Origin: Chara braunii
Taxonomy: Eukaryota; Streptophyta; Charophyceae; Charales; Characeae
Direction: 5' to 3'
Length of the DNA stretch: 29,708 bases
NCBI GenBank assembly: GCA_003427395.1
Contig: BFEA01000841.1
Coordinates: 283,300-313,007, forward strand
How positions within the stretch are numbered: position 1 is the stretch's first letter; every line of letters starts with the position of its first letter. Made by a program: the position numbers and the translations under genes. The notes under the pieces are model-generated. The model ran no database searches. It worked only from the letters and a program-made list of their open reading frames with translations, and was not told the DNA's origin. Below, piece after piece: positions 8,692 to 18,216 of the stretch.

Positions 8692-10755
8692 TTTTTCCAA
8701 AATGAAGGCTGTCTTTCGCTCGTGGAAGGAAAAACAACTGAAAAACAAAATCGACTTGGCAGAAAGAAAGATGGGAGGGGAACCCTTTTTTGAATATTAT
8801 TGGTCTGAAAGAAGAAACGTGACAATTTTAGAATTAAAAAAATTAGAAGTTAAGAGGGAAGCCGAATGTCCGGACTGGCTGAAAATCAGGGAATCATAGG
8901 GTACGACAAGATGACTAAATTATTGTTCCGCTCTCTGCTCCTCAGACAATCTACATCCCTAATCAGTGAATTGACTCATCATTTTGCGATACACGCTCCG
9001 CGGGCAACAGACATGGAGACAATGTGCTCATATGCCTTTGAGTACTTTAGCAACATAGTCACTACGAGACGGCCCTTTGACAACTGCAATACAGACTTGT
9101 CTATCACCAACGTATTTTGGGAAAGAACCAGGGTAAGGCGCTCCCCACAAATGGCACAAGCACTTGATAAAACCTTCTCGATCGAAGAGGTGGGGAAGGC
9201 AGTCAAACAAATGGCACCCGCCAAGTGTCCTGGCCTAAATGACCTCCAAGTAAAATTGTATGTGGAATGTTGGAAAGCCTTTGGCCTTTTTCTAACGTAT
9301 GTACACAATAACGTAAGAAATAGGGTCTCACTTCCGACAAGGTTTTAAAAATGCTATATCTCCTTTCTTTATAAGAAAGGTAATAAATCAGAAGTTATGA
9401 ATTACAGACCGATCTCTATTTTGAATGTGGCCTCTAAGATTTTAACCAAGGCCCAGCCCATCAGGCTGGCCGAACACTTACCTTTTTTAGAAGGCCCGGA
9501 GCAAGGGGCATTTGTAAAAGGGCGCACTATCTTCGATAATAGTATGACTACCCTGAAAGCCCTGGAGATCATCACATCTGAAAAAAAAGAAATTGCGGTC
9601 CTTCTCCTTGATATGGAGAAGGTGTACGATAAAGTGGGCTGGTCGTTTGTTTTTACCACGTTGAACCGGATGGGTTTCGGCCCGTATTTCTCCAGTACGT
9701 AAAGGCGATGTACTCGGAAGCTCTATCAGTAGCACTGGTCAATGGAAGGTTGTCTGAGGAGTTTAAGCTCTTCCGCTCTTTACGCCAGGGTTGCCAATTA
9801 GCCCCCCTTCTGTTTGTTTTGCAGTTAGAGGTTCTATTAAATAATATTAAATTTAACTCAGTAATAAGTCTTAGAGGGTTAGATCTCCCCCCCTCCATAC
9901 ACTGGAGGGGGGGGCTATCACGGATGACCTCTCAGTTGCATGTGAGAACACTCAATCCCTTAACGAACTAAGAACCGTACTAGATGAATATTGTATTTTG
10001 TTGGAGGCATCTATAAACTGGGATAAATCAATCTATTTGCTCCCCCCTCCTTTCACATTCAAGGCAAACTGGGGCTTGAGAGAGGTCCCACCGGAAAGTT
10101 CAGAGCAACTCGTGGGGGTACAAGCTTCACTGTAAATCCGTGCTCAGTTTCAAGACAAGATTCTGCAGGATAAAGTATGTGCAAGGATTTTATGGTGGGT
10201 AAGAAACCACAAGTTATCTATTTTGGTTGGGCACTCGTGCTTACCTCAGCTGCCCTTTCAATCGTTTGGTTTCCTTTATCTGTGCATTACCTGAGACATA
10301 CGGCCTACTTGTCTATTAAAAGGGTTGCGGCACCGTACTTGTGGAAGTCGGCTGCTACTGAACATCAAGGATTCATCTATAAAGTGGCGTGGAATGTGGT
10401 GTGTGAGCCGATAAATCAAGGGGGCTTAGGCCTCCTGGATCCTAGGGACCAGAACATTGCTCTACTTGTCAAACGGATTATCGAAGCATGCTTTCAAACA
10501 ATTCACAAACAATGGGTCCAATTGGCAAAATATGTAATGAAGAGAGACTGGTCATTGGTGGAAGATGTGAATGTGTGGGCGTGTCTTCTACTCACTGATC
10601 TCTCTAAAAAGAAGACCAGGTCAACGATCTGGAATGACATTCTGACAACGTGGCATAAAATCAAGCCTGAGCAGTTGACAGACCCAGGCACAAAGATAGA
10701 GGTGTTAAATCAATGTTTATTTGATAACTCATTGATTAAACAACCTACTGGATAG
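8692..10755 (+). pseudogene. LINE ORF2 part 2: reverse transcriptase domain, broken
   Basis: The linker (RSWKEKQLKNKIDLAERK) leads into the RT domain. Recognisable blocks in order are FLYKKGNKSEVMNYRPISIL at ~9360-9420 after an in-frame TAA at 9346-9348, then QGAFVKGRTIFDN, then LLLDMEKVYDKVGW with the first catalytic Asp at 9610-9612. A frameshift near 9700 is followed by LRQGCQLAPLLF at ~9780-9815. A second shift in the G8 run at 9907-9914 is followed by AITDDL at 9914-9931, which replaces the usual F/Y-A-D-D but keeps both Asp residues. The thumb/connection region from 10177 contains GGLGLLDPRDQNIALL. All three catalytic aspartates are still encoded, but in three frames. Confidence 0.85.
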
Positions 10756-11572
10756 CCCTTTGAATCACGAGACAGAGCGGGGAATTTCGCCTGTTTATGG
10801 ATTGAGAAAGGAGTATTCGTGGTTGAACACATGTGGGACACTCAGGGGCAAGGTTGGCTCCTAGTGGGAGATATCAAAAAGAAACTTCCAAGGTTGCACA
10901 GATTGGAGGAACACTATGCTGCGCTTTTAGCAGTATTACCGGCGCACTAGGAGGAGCTCATCAAGGAAGACAAAGAAAATGCGTTGGGCACATGGGTACT
11001 GCACCCGAATGACGGACAATTTGTCCTGAAAGTACTGGGCCCGGACCTGCCACAAGGAGTAAAATTTGAACAGTGGAGGAAGGGGTGTCCGATCAAGGAA
11101 GGCACAAAGCTCATATGGGTAAAGGAAATTAAGTTGGCTTCGATGGCGGACCTAATAGAAGTGAGGGTATGGGAACCACGGGAGCCTGATTCCAAGAAAG
11201 GAATCCTATTAGAGGACCTGACAAAAATCTATAAAGTGGAACTCCTACAGTATGACTGGAGAGGGTCAGGAGGGATCAAGACGCCAGTAATTTTTTACCT
11301 CCCGAAAACAGGGGGGATTCAGCGTAGACTGCAGGAGTTGCAACCACAAGATGTGGCTATTCAGAAGTTCCAGAAAAGTCGGGGAGTTTCTAAACCACAC
11401 TCAGACTTCAGAGGTTTGTGGAAGCTGTTAAAAAAAATTCCTTCGCAAAAGCAAGCAAGCTTAATGTGGGCTCAGTCGATGGCTATGATCCCGTCTGCCC
11501 TCTGGCTTAGTTCCAGGGGGATGAAGCTTAATCTGACATGTCTGAGATGCAATTGGGGTTGAACGCAACACA
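10756..11572 (+). pseudogene. LINE ORF2 part 3: region before the C-terminal zinc finger
   Basis: This continues the frame of 10177-10755 through a TAG at 10753-10755 and a second stop near 10948, up to a TGA at 11560-11562. It corresponds to the poorly conserved region between reverse transcriptase and the terminal zinc finger. The end, LTCLRCN at ~11536-11553, supplies the first two Cys of the zf-RVT-type finger. The remaining His and Cys lie on the other side of the insertion at 11573. Confidence 0.65.
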
Positions 11573-12807
11573 GGATTCGTGAAAACCCAACAAAACCACA
11601 AAACCCAACATTTTGTATAGAGTGAAAAAGTAGAAGTCAAACTTCTATTTCGATATATAAAAAACACGATTTCGACCATTTTCCAAGAGACAAAGCAAAA
11701 AATCAAGTAAACATTCGAGCGATCCTCAAGATGTAGAGGAAAACTCTTTCTTGCAAAGATCCTGTTATAGAACTATAAAAAAATCATGTTTATAGTCATA
11801 TAGGATGTGTAGCACGATGAACGTATTTGGGGGGTTTTTGAACGCTCAAACATATTCTCAAATATATTCTCTCATACCTGAGCGAACATAATATTTTTTA
11901 CTGTTTAACAGTGTTTATTTTATTTTTTTGAAAAAAAAAATCCATTTTTTTATTTTAAACTCGTGTTTGGTTAAAAATTTGAAGAAGTCTCCTTGGCAAA
12001 AATTGTTTGTATTCTTATTTTCAATAACATATTTTTTTGCTAAGGGTTTTATTGTTGACGTCAAAATTGATTTATAGTCCTATAGATTAGTTTTCGCATA
12101 TTTTGGTTTGTACCTATGTTACCGAACGTACACGTACGGGGTCTTTCCGTACGAAACGTACAGATAATATATGTACGGGAACCTGCACGCCGCCATACGA
12201 CCCGTTTGGAAAAAAAAAAAAAAAAAAAAGTCATCCAAAAAATCCGAAAAAACATATATTTGATGTAACATCCCAAAACAAGCAACATTTGCCTGAGTAC
12301 TATCTGCAGATTCTTATAAGAATTGGAGAAAAAAAATAAGAACATTTAAAAAAAAATTAAAAAAATCGTACGGGGCCTTGAGTACGAGTAGCGTACAAGA
12401 AATGAGTACAACTCGTACTCGTACGGGGGTAAGTACAAGTCGCAACGTAGGTTTTTACCTAACTTTTGAAAATGACTTATAGTTCTATAAATAAGTATTC
12501 ACCAAAATCCATTTTTTTTTACATCTTTCAAGTTTGCCTTGTAGTCCTTAAAATTTGTCATATTTGAGCTTTGCTTTTTGCAAATCTACTGAGAATGACT
12601 TATAGTCATATAAGAGGATTTTGCAAGAAAGGGTTTTCAAACACATTTTGAGGAACAGTTGACTTTCACCTTGTTTTTTGCCTCCTTTATCGAAAAACAT
12701 TTAAAAACACTATCTTTTTGTGTAGAAAATAACAGTTCGACTTCAACTTTTTCTTTATATAAAAAGAAATGTAAGGTTTTGTCGTTTTGTTAGGTTTTCA
12801 CAAATCC
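11573..12807. mobile_element. 1.24-kb inverted-repeat element splitting the LINE zinc finger
   Basis: The ends are inverted repeats: GGATTCGTGAAAACCCAACA at the left and, read from the other strand at the right, GGATTTGTGAAAACCTAACA. Similarity continues for over 40 bp and weakly further (AAAAAGTAGAAGTCAAACT against AAAAAGTTGAAGTCGAACT). The interior is AT-rich without coding capacity. It carries short dyads of the type TTATAGTCNTATA at about 11767, 11789, 12071, 12477 and 12599. No clear target duplication was found, so the superfamily is open; long TIRs make Mutator-like a candidate. Confidence 0.65.
12110..12452. mobile_element. Possible nested element with GTACG-rich ends
   Basis: Inside the 1.24-kb element a ~340-bp block begins GTACCTATGTTACCGA and ends with a diverged inverted copy (read on the other strand, AAACCTACGTTGCGACTTGT). 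Both end regions are crowded with GTACG/CGTAC motifs, about a dozen in total. An A run of about 20 lies at 12210-12229. The arms are too diverged for firm boundaries. Confidence 0.4.
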
Positions 12808-13253
12808 AAAACTTGGGAGGCTACGGAGCATATATCGTTTCTCTGCCGTCTTGCAGACGAGCTATGGATATGGTGGAAGTTGCAATAGGAAGCAGGAGGA
12901 GGAGCTAAATGGCGATGGACAGATGATTGGATTTTATTTGCTATCCCACCTCCGAATGCTAAGTTTTTGTATGAATGGGGATATGTGGCATTAGTCTGCA
13001 GAGGGATACATATGGAGACAATTTGAAAAACACGGAATGTTGTGGTCTTCCAAAAAGACCCGATATCATTAGAACAACAGATTGGTATGGTTATTAAGGC
13101 GATGCTCGCACTTACAATTTTGACATAATGGAGAAGATCGAAGCATAAAGCAGGGAGGGGGTTGTTTTGGTTTCGAAAGGTCTGGACTCGGCAAGGGTTT
13201 CTGACAACTATTAGCTTAGAAGAGAAACCTTTGATCTCTAAGTGGCTAAGTTA
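12808..13253 (+). pseudogene. LINE ORF2 part 4: end of zinc finger and C-terminus
   Basis: Coding similarity resumes at 12808 with TWEATEHISFLCRLADELWI. The H-x4-C here completes the C-x2-C...H-x4-C finger begun at 11536. The sequence continues through a TAG near 12889, a stop near 13025 and others, to a TAG at 13251-13253. The finger is found at the ORF2 C-terminus of many plant LINEs. The separation of its halves shows that the intervening block is a later insertion. Confidence 0.7.
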
Positions 13254-13337
13254 GTTCCAGATGCAGCTAGTCTCCTGTAGGCTGGCATAGACTTACTAGG
13301 GTGTGCTCTTGAGAGTAAGCCAGTCTGCGTACCTCAC

Positions 13338-13503
13338 TTTTTTAGGGACGCTGGACCCGGTTTCAGACTATTTTTTAGGGACGCTGGACCCGGTTTCCAA
13401 CAAAGGTGACATCGGGTTGAAGTGTGGGGTCCCCGGCCCCAACGTTCCGACTTTTGGTAAAAAAGACACAAGCTTCTCAAAAAAAAAAAAAAAAAAAAAA
13501 AAA
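13338..13503 (+). repeat. LINE 3' tail or short retroelement with duplicated stem-loop core and A run
   Basis: A 26-bp unit, TTTTTTAGGGACGCTGGACC plus CGGTTT, occurs twice 33 bp apart (13338-13363 and 13371-13396). It holds the first stem-loop of the dispersed core. Downstream are GTGGGGTCCCCGGCCCC and an A run of about 24 at ~13480-13503. The copy at 21699-21850 shares the GTGRGGTCCCCGGCC block and the A run. Either this is the 3' end of the LINE or an independent short element inserted just behind it. Confidence 0.6.
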
Positions 13504-14030
13504 GCGTTAGGTGTCAGTGACAATAGGGCATTTTCAACAACGTATTTGCTGCTCGTATTTTGTTTTGTTTTGTTTTTTTGGGAACTGCCCTTATTCCCTC
13601 ACGTGTTTCTTGTTTTCAGTGTTTCTTTTATAATCTTTCTTTTTCCACGAATTTCTTGATACTAGAAAAATGAAAACATGATTGCAGACTTTGCTGTTTC
13701 CGAGGCTGGCCGGAAGTCATGGGCCCACCTTCCGCTATGCTCGGAGGCTAAAAAATAAAGCAGGGAAAGGTACTGGTGGCTTAATGGTTTGCTGTTCAGA
13801 GTTTGCACATGAACACAAAATTCAAGTTCGGTGTATGAATGCATTGAAAGATACATAGACTGATATACAGAGAGACACAAAAATAGATGGATACGTAGAT
13901 AGACAGAAACAATGGGAGATGGAGGGATATACAGATAGAGCGGAATCCATCTAACGGCACCCCTACCTAGACGCATGTACACAGTCAGAGTGATTCCGCT
14001 CTGTCTGTGTACATGTGCTCGGGTAAACAA

Positions 14031-14034
<4 letters not shown>
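13504..14034. other. Unassigned sequence with a flanking dyad
   Basis: No gene is recognised. Bases 13932-13948 (ACAGATAGAGCGGAATC) and 13991-14007 (GATTCCGCTCTGTCTGT) form an almost perfect inverted pair around a ~40-bp loop. Read from 14035 leftwards, the sequence begins GGGGCTTGTTTACCC, which resembles a PIF/Harbinger terminus, but no partner end was found. Confidence 0.35.
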
Positions 14035-14106
<72 letters not shown>

Positions 14107-14165
14107 NNNNNNNNNNNNNNNNNNNNNNNNNNNNNNNNNNNNNNNNNNNNNNNNNNNNNNNNNNN

Positions 14166-14238
<73 letters not shown>
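14035..14238. repeat. CT/GA dinucleotide microsatellite with assembly gap
   Basis: Pure CT repeats run from 14035 to 14106 and from 14166 to 14238, separated by 59 Ns at 14107-14165. True length is unknown. Long frames crossing it translate as Ser-Leu or Arg-Glu repeats and are not genes. Confidence 0.97.
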
Positions 14239-14240
<2 letters not shown>

Positions 14241-14534
14241 GTTGAAAAGCTATCTCTCACCACTTCCCATGTCCAAAAGCATGGACACAAAGAAAAAACT
14301 ATTCTATCCTACAACAACAGTGTGTGTCCCACCGATCCGCCCTCGTTCCACACCTCACGTTCCTTCTGTCTACGTTGGACCATCCCTACGGACCCTCCAC
14401 TTAGGAGCTCTTTGCGGAGTGCGGAGCACCTCGACGTGATGTACCACGTGTTGCACCAATCGGGACCTCATGTTGTCTCCCTCGTCAGTGACACTAGCCT
14501 CCTCCTTCGGGTCATGACGTGTTTGCTGTCGACG

Positions 14535-15530
14535 TCAACGACTGCTAGGGACCCTATGAGCGGGGGGTCGCCGTAGCACATCCTCATCGTCAGAGCAGTC
14601 ACAGTCCGATGAGCAGAGTTTGTCCACATCGACATTGTACTCCATCATAATCTTGTGCGGGATACAAAGAGCCATAAACTCTTTGCACAATGTTTTGATG
14701 TTGCCAATATAACGATGGATGAAGTTCCACCACACCGCCTTCAGCAGACCGAAGGTTCGCTCGATGACAGACCTCACCGCCGAATGGCTGTCGTTGTAGG
14801 TGACGTCGCCATCAGTCCATCGCGGAGAAGGAACGGGCGTCGTCAACCATGGCAAGCAAGGGAAACCAGCATCTCCAAGCAAATTACAACCAACATTGTC
14901 CCGTCGTGAAGAGCATATGATCCACTCTGAAACACTCCCGCGGCGTCTTCAAACTGCTTGCACAATGGCGACAACCGCAGCACACGAGAGTCGTAGCTGG
15001 ATCCTGGGCACCCCACATACACATCCATAATTCGTGGTCGCAAACGACTTGTGCTATGATGAAGAATTGCCCCGACTGTTCATAGTAGCACTCCCCGCGC
15101 TCGCCTCTGGGTTTCTCAATATACAAGTGGGTGCAATCAATTGCACCCACACAACCCGGAAAGCCTTTCCTATCGAGGGCGTCCAAATTCCAACGTCTAC
15201 TGGAGCCGCGGTCCACGGGGAAAAGAGATGACATGGTTGTACTCCCTGATGATAGTGTCCGCCACCTCGGCATTGCTTCACAGAGCGCTGGCTAGGCCCA
15301 TGCCCAATCCATGAGCAGATTGTCTGCACAAACTGTACGTCGCCCATCGCATCAAGGTGCATGTAAACTTCTGTTCTGCAGGCAGGGGGTGACTCCAATT
15401 TGTTGTTGCACGCTGAATATGTGGTGCTATCCATTGTAGCCCCTCTTCAAACACTGGCCGAGGAAGTCTGCAGAACCTTCTGAATACCTTCTGGTGTCTC
15501 CTCCCGACGCATCACAGGTCCTTCCGAACA
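14535..15530 (-). pseudogene. PIF/Harbinger-type DDE transposase, frameshifted
   Basis: Read on the minus strand, the N-terminal part from ~15490 is FRRFCRLPRPVFEEGLQWIA, followed by QRATTNWSHPLPAEQKF and CTLMRWAT, matching the region before the catalytic core of Harbinger-type transposases. The core follows: GFPGCVGAIDCTHLYIEKP with the first Asp at 15136-15138, then in another frame YVGCPGSSYDSRVLRL with the second Asp at 14990-14992, then in a third frame GDAGFPCLPWL and SVIERTFGLLKAVW with the Glu at 14760-14762. So the D-D-E triad is present but spread over three frames. The frame also appears to shift near 15250-15290. Such enzymes excise and reinsert elements at TWA sites. No ATG for the whole protein could be fixed, and the 5' part may extend to ~15740. 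No Myb-like partner ORF was recognised. Confidence 0.85.
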
Positions 15531-16415
15531 CCGCTGCTGCGTTCCAACACCCAAGTCCTTCTACCACCATACAAATTCTCACACACGGAGCTCAAGGCTG
15601 CATGTAGCAGAGAAAGGTTATGGCACACACCAAAGGTGAGGACTGCGAGAAGAGCATGCAGTCCAGGAACGATGCTGCCGCTTCCATATCGGACATCGCT
15701 GCCTCGTTCCGCTGCACCATGAAGAGCATATCGTCCCACTCAGCACTTGAGTTCCTCCTTTCTACAATGCCAGTCCATGTAGGGCGACTCTTGTGTATCC
15801 CAACCCCTGTTTACTTCACCTCTGCCCTCTCGCACCCTCCCTTCCGCGACGACTGCCTTCGATATGGCAGACACCCACAACAACCATGGAAGACACTCTC
15901 CCCACACTTTCGAACAAGTAGCAGGCTATGGAGACAACCATGGACCGAACACCTCCCGAGAAGAGAGAGGAGCATCAAAATTCTCAACTTGGCGGCGGAC
16001 TGTGAGTGAAAGGCCGGCATGTACCCTGCCAGGACAGGCGGACAGTCCCATTTGTCGCACTTTTTTGTTTTCACCCCGCGCAACGTCACTGCCGTCCCAC
16101 AACACGGACATTCGCAGGAACGAAACCGGCCTCCGTCCCAACGGGCAAGCCCACCCCACACTTTTCTGTTTGGGAAAATAAGGGACGTTATTTCTTTTTC
16201 GGAAAACGAAAGCCACGGGACGCCAAGCCTTGCGGTCGTAGTGGGGTCCCACCATCCTCAGAAGAACATTTCCAGGTGGACAAACCCCTATATGCACGGC
16301 TCCCCTTTTACCCTTGCCGCAAGGCTGTGGAGTGCACCCCTAAGTGCGCCGGAGGCAGTCATGACTCTCCAGCAGAAAAACTCCTGAATGTCACTTGCCT
16401 GCCTAACCAAGGGCC
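15531..16415. other. Flank of the Harbinger element, unassigned
   Basis: This may hold the 5' part of the Harbinger element. A minus-strand frame at 15811-16161 contains a Cys cluster (CECPCCG, then KKCDKWDC), but I cannot match it to a family. At 16262-16289 the minus strand reads GGGGTTTGTCCACCTGG from 16289 leftwards, a possible terminal inverted repeat followed outside by TAT. No matching left end was found; it may lie in the N gap. Confidence 0.35.
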
Positions 16416-16454
16416 TTGCCACACCACTCTGGAAATGTTAAAAAGATAAAAATG

Positions 16455-16502
16455 TGGCGGGTGCATCTGGCCATGCTGGCGGGTGCATCGGGCCATGCTG
16501 TA
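16455..16502 (+). repeat. Tandem 23-bp repeat, two copies
   Basis: GGCGGGTGCATCTGGCCATGCT is followed by GCGGGTGCATCGGGCCATGCT, with one substitution. It lies directly next to the truncated M1 MITE that follows. Confidence 0.7.
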
Positions 16503-16555
16503 GAGGGAAGTTCATTCTCATTTTGCACATTTAGACAGGGGTGTGGCGATGCCCT
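16503..16555 (-). mobile_element. Half copy of MITE family M1
   Basis: Read on the minus strand from 16555, the block begins AGGGCATCGCCACACCCCTG, followed by AAATGTGCAAAATGAGAATG, matching the left half of M1. The other half is missing. It is followed by a block (CCAATTTGAAGGGATGTCCC at 16585-16604) that recurs after the M1 copy at 16900-17014. Confidence 0.6.
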
Positions 16556-16616
16556 ATATCAAAAGAAATCCAGTCTGTATCGTTCCAATTTGAAGGGATG
16601 TCCCGAAGGACAGGTG

Positions 16617-16768
16617 GATTGGGCTCACACTCACGGTAGGACATTTGGTCTCAGCCCTGGACGGGATTGCCAGCAAATGCATCCGGGTGCTTTGGGTTGG
16701 GTTCACTCACAGTAGGACATTATAGACTCAGCTCTGGACGTGATTGAGGGTAAATGCATCTTGGCTGC
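16617..16768 (+). repeat. Tandem ~76-bp direct repeat, two copies
   Basis: Copies at 16617-16692 and 16693-16768 share GGATTGGGCTCAC / GGGTTGGGTTCAC, CGGTAGGACAT, CTCAGCYCTGGACG, GATTG and AAATGCATC. A third, truncated copy lies at ~18165-18198 (TAGGACATTTGGTCTCAGCT), just before another M1 element. No coding role is visible. Confidence 0.7.
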
Positions 16769-16899
16769 GTCCTTAGTGCAGTCAGATACAGTGAGATGGG
16801 TGCTAGTCTGAATATCAGGCCATAATAATTCTTTTTTTTTTTTTTTTGCTATTTTCTTCTCTGAACTTCTGTTTCTTTTACCTTCCACTACCTACTCCT

Positions 16900-17014
16900 A
16901 AGACTATCTAGAGGGGACGCAAGACGAGAGCGAATCTTTCCATAGAACATGGAGAGATACACCCCATGATTTATTTTGTCTTTTGTGCATGTGGAGAGTA
17001 GTGGAGCGAGGCCC
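16900..17014 (+). mobile_element. MITE family M1 copy, left end decayed
   Basis: It matches M1 over GAGAGCGAATCTTTCCATAG, CATGGAGAGATACACCCCATG and the right end TTTTGTGCATGTGGAGAGTA with GGAGCGAGGCCC. The left terminus is diverged. The following bases 17015-17052 repeat the block found after the half copy at 16503-16555, so element and flank were duplicated together. Confidence 0.65.
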
Positions 17015-17135
17015 TGTATCTTTTCAATTTGAAAGGATGTCCCAAAGGAGAGGCGCAGTAGGACTTTTTTTTTTTTTTTTTCCTATCTCATTTTTCTTGC
17101 AAGTACTCATCTATCTCATCCTCTCACTCGTGTAT

Positions 17136-17574
17136 GGGGCTCGTTTGACACTCCTTGGGGCGTCCTTGGGGCCCAAGGAAGTTTCCTTGGGGGTTTTCAA
17201 GGAAATTCCCGCCATCGTTCCACCTGTGCTCCGGGACGTCGCCCGAGGACATTTCCTTCGAACGATGTCAGACAAGAAAAAAGAAAAGAAAAAAAAAATC
17301 AAATGTGTTTGAGGCCTTCAGCCAATAGGCGCCATGATCGAGATTCTCTACCCATGTGCCTGCTCCTCTCCGTGAAAAGCGGATTCCTTTTGCCCACAGG
17401 ACCTCGTGAGGTCCCTTGGGCAAAAAGAAGAAATGGCTGGGGAATCCTCGGAGCCCAAGGAATTTCCTTAGGAGTGTTTTCACCTTTTTTTTTGCCGACT
17501 GCATCCACGAGGATAGGTGGAACGAACAATTCCTCGGGGACTTTACGCGCCCGAGGAGTGTCGAACGAGCCCCT
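17136..17574. mobile_element. GGGGC-ended inverted-repeat element (~440 bp)
   Basis: The left end reads GGGGCTCGTTTGACACTCC, and the right end, on the other strand, reads GGGGCTCGTTCGACACTCC, followed inward by TTGGGGCG and TCGGGCGC. The element is flanked by TAT on each side (GTGTAT before, TATGTG after). GGGGC-TGTTT-like ends and a 3-bp duplication recall PIF/Harbinger, although TAT is not the usual TWA. Internal CCAAGGAA/TTCCTTGG dyads occur several times. No transposase is encoded. The true right border may be a few bases off. Confidence 0.6.
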
Positions 17575-17762
17575 ATGTGTAGTACGGGGAAACACCAACC
17601 AACCCGGATCTCTCCCCAGCCCACGGGGTAGGTTCGCACCACAGCAGTGGTGCGAGAGCAAGGCTGTACCAGTCCCTCGTCACGGTGAGGAGGGCTGGGC
17701 AGGCATTGCCGATGGGGGAAATCGGCGGTGCTAGCGCCGAGCAATGGCCAGTCACTGCACCT

Positions 17763-17779
17763 CCCCCCCCCCCCCCCCC
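17763..17779. repeat. Poly-C run of 17
   Basis: Seventeen consecutive C residues adjoin the possible SINE on its left side. The length is uncertain in short-read data. Confidence 0.85.
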
Positions 17780-17992
17780 AGACCCCACATGGCGGTGTCT
17801 AATGGCCAATATTGTCGCTGCATAGCAACCAACAACATGAACCTAGGTCCTGCCAATGCTGGCTTGGGGGGCCAACCCGTTATCTCTAGCTGGTAGAACA
17901 CCAAGCTTGCCCAGGCACGTATGTGAGGCCATTGGGCATTGAACCCACGACCTCCTGAATGCAACTTCTGTGCCTTACCAGCCCAGCTTTTT
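17780..17992 (-). mobile_element. Possible tRNA-derived SINE
   Basis: Read on the minus strand from ~17992, the sequence begins AGCTGGGCTGGTAAGGCACA and about 35 bases later has GTGGGTTCAATGCCCA. The latter resembles a Pol III B box (GGTTCRANNCC) with a weak T-arm stem, and the former loosely resembles an A box. Spacing suits a tRNA-like head. The remaining ~150 bases show no recognised body. A T run lies at 17989-18003 on the head side and a C run at the other end, which is not the expected tail arrangement. No target duplication was found. Confidence 0.35.
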
Positions 17993-18216
17993 TTTTTTTT
18001 TTTGTACTCATTCAAAAAAAGGGGAGGCCGGCCACCTCACATAAAGACTGGAGCTGGGAGCATTACCCAGATTCCCTTATGGCTGATCAGACTCTTCTGT
18101 TGTTCTCCTACTTACCCCTCTATCCTCTAGTCCCTTACCTCCCTACTCTCTTCGCTATTACGGACCTAGGACATTTGGTCTCAGCTCGGGACATGATTTA
18201 AAGGCGGCCAGATAAA

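Larger units (their letters stand above)
3690..13503 (+). mobile_element. Degenerate L1-clade LINE retrotransposon, interrupted three times
   Basis: The stretch keeps the order of a plant L1-type LINE on the + strand: ORF1 with zinc knuckle, then ORF2 with apurinic-type endonuclease, reverse transcriptase and C-terminal CCHC finger, then a 3' tail ending in an A run (~13480-13503). In life it would copy itself by nicking chromosomal DNA and priming reverse transcription on the nick. It is dead: there are many stops and frameshifts, and three foreign blocks interrupt it (7104-7513, ~8170-8690, 11573-12807; ~2.1 kb in total). Without them it would be about 7.5 kb, normal for the clade. The 5' boundary is a guess. 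The 3' tail at 13344-13503 could instead be a separate short retroelement. Confidence 0.75.

Noticed and set aside
13662-14576. Long frames encoding Ser-Leu or Arg-Glu repeats
   Set aside because: They are translations of the CT microsatellite and its N gap.
15811-16161. Minus-strand Cys cluster CECPCCG...KKCDKWDC as a zinc-finger gene
   Set aside because: Pattern does not match a family that I know, and the frame lies in decayed Harbinger flank.
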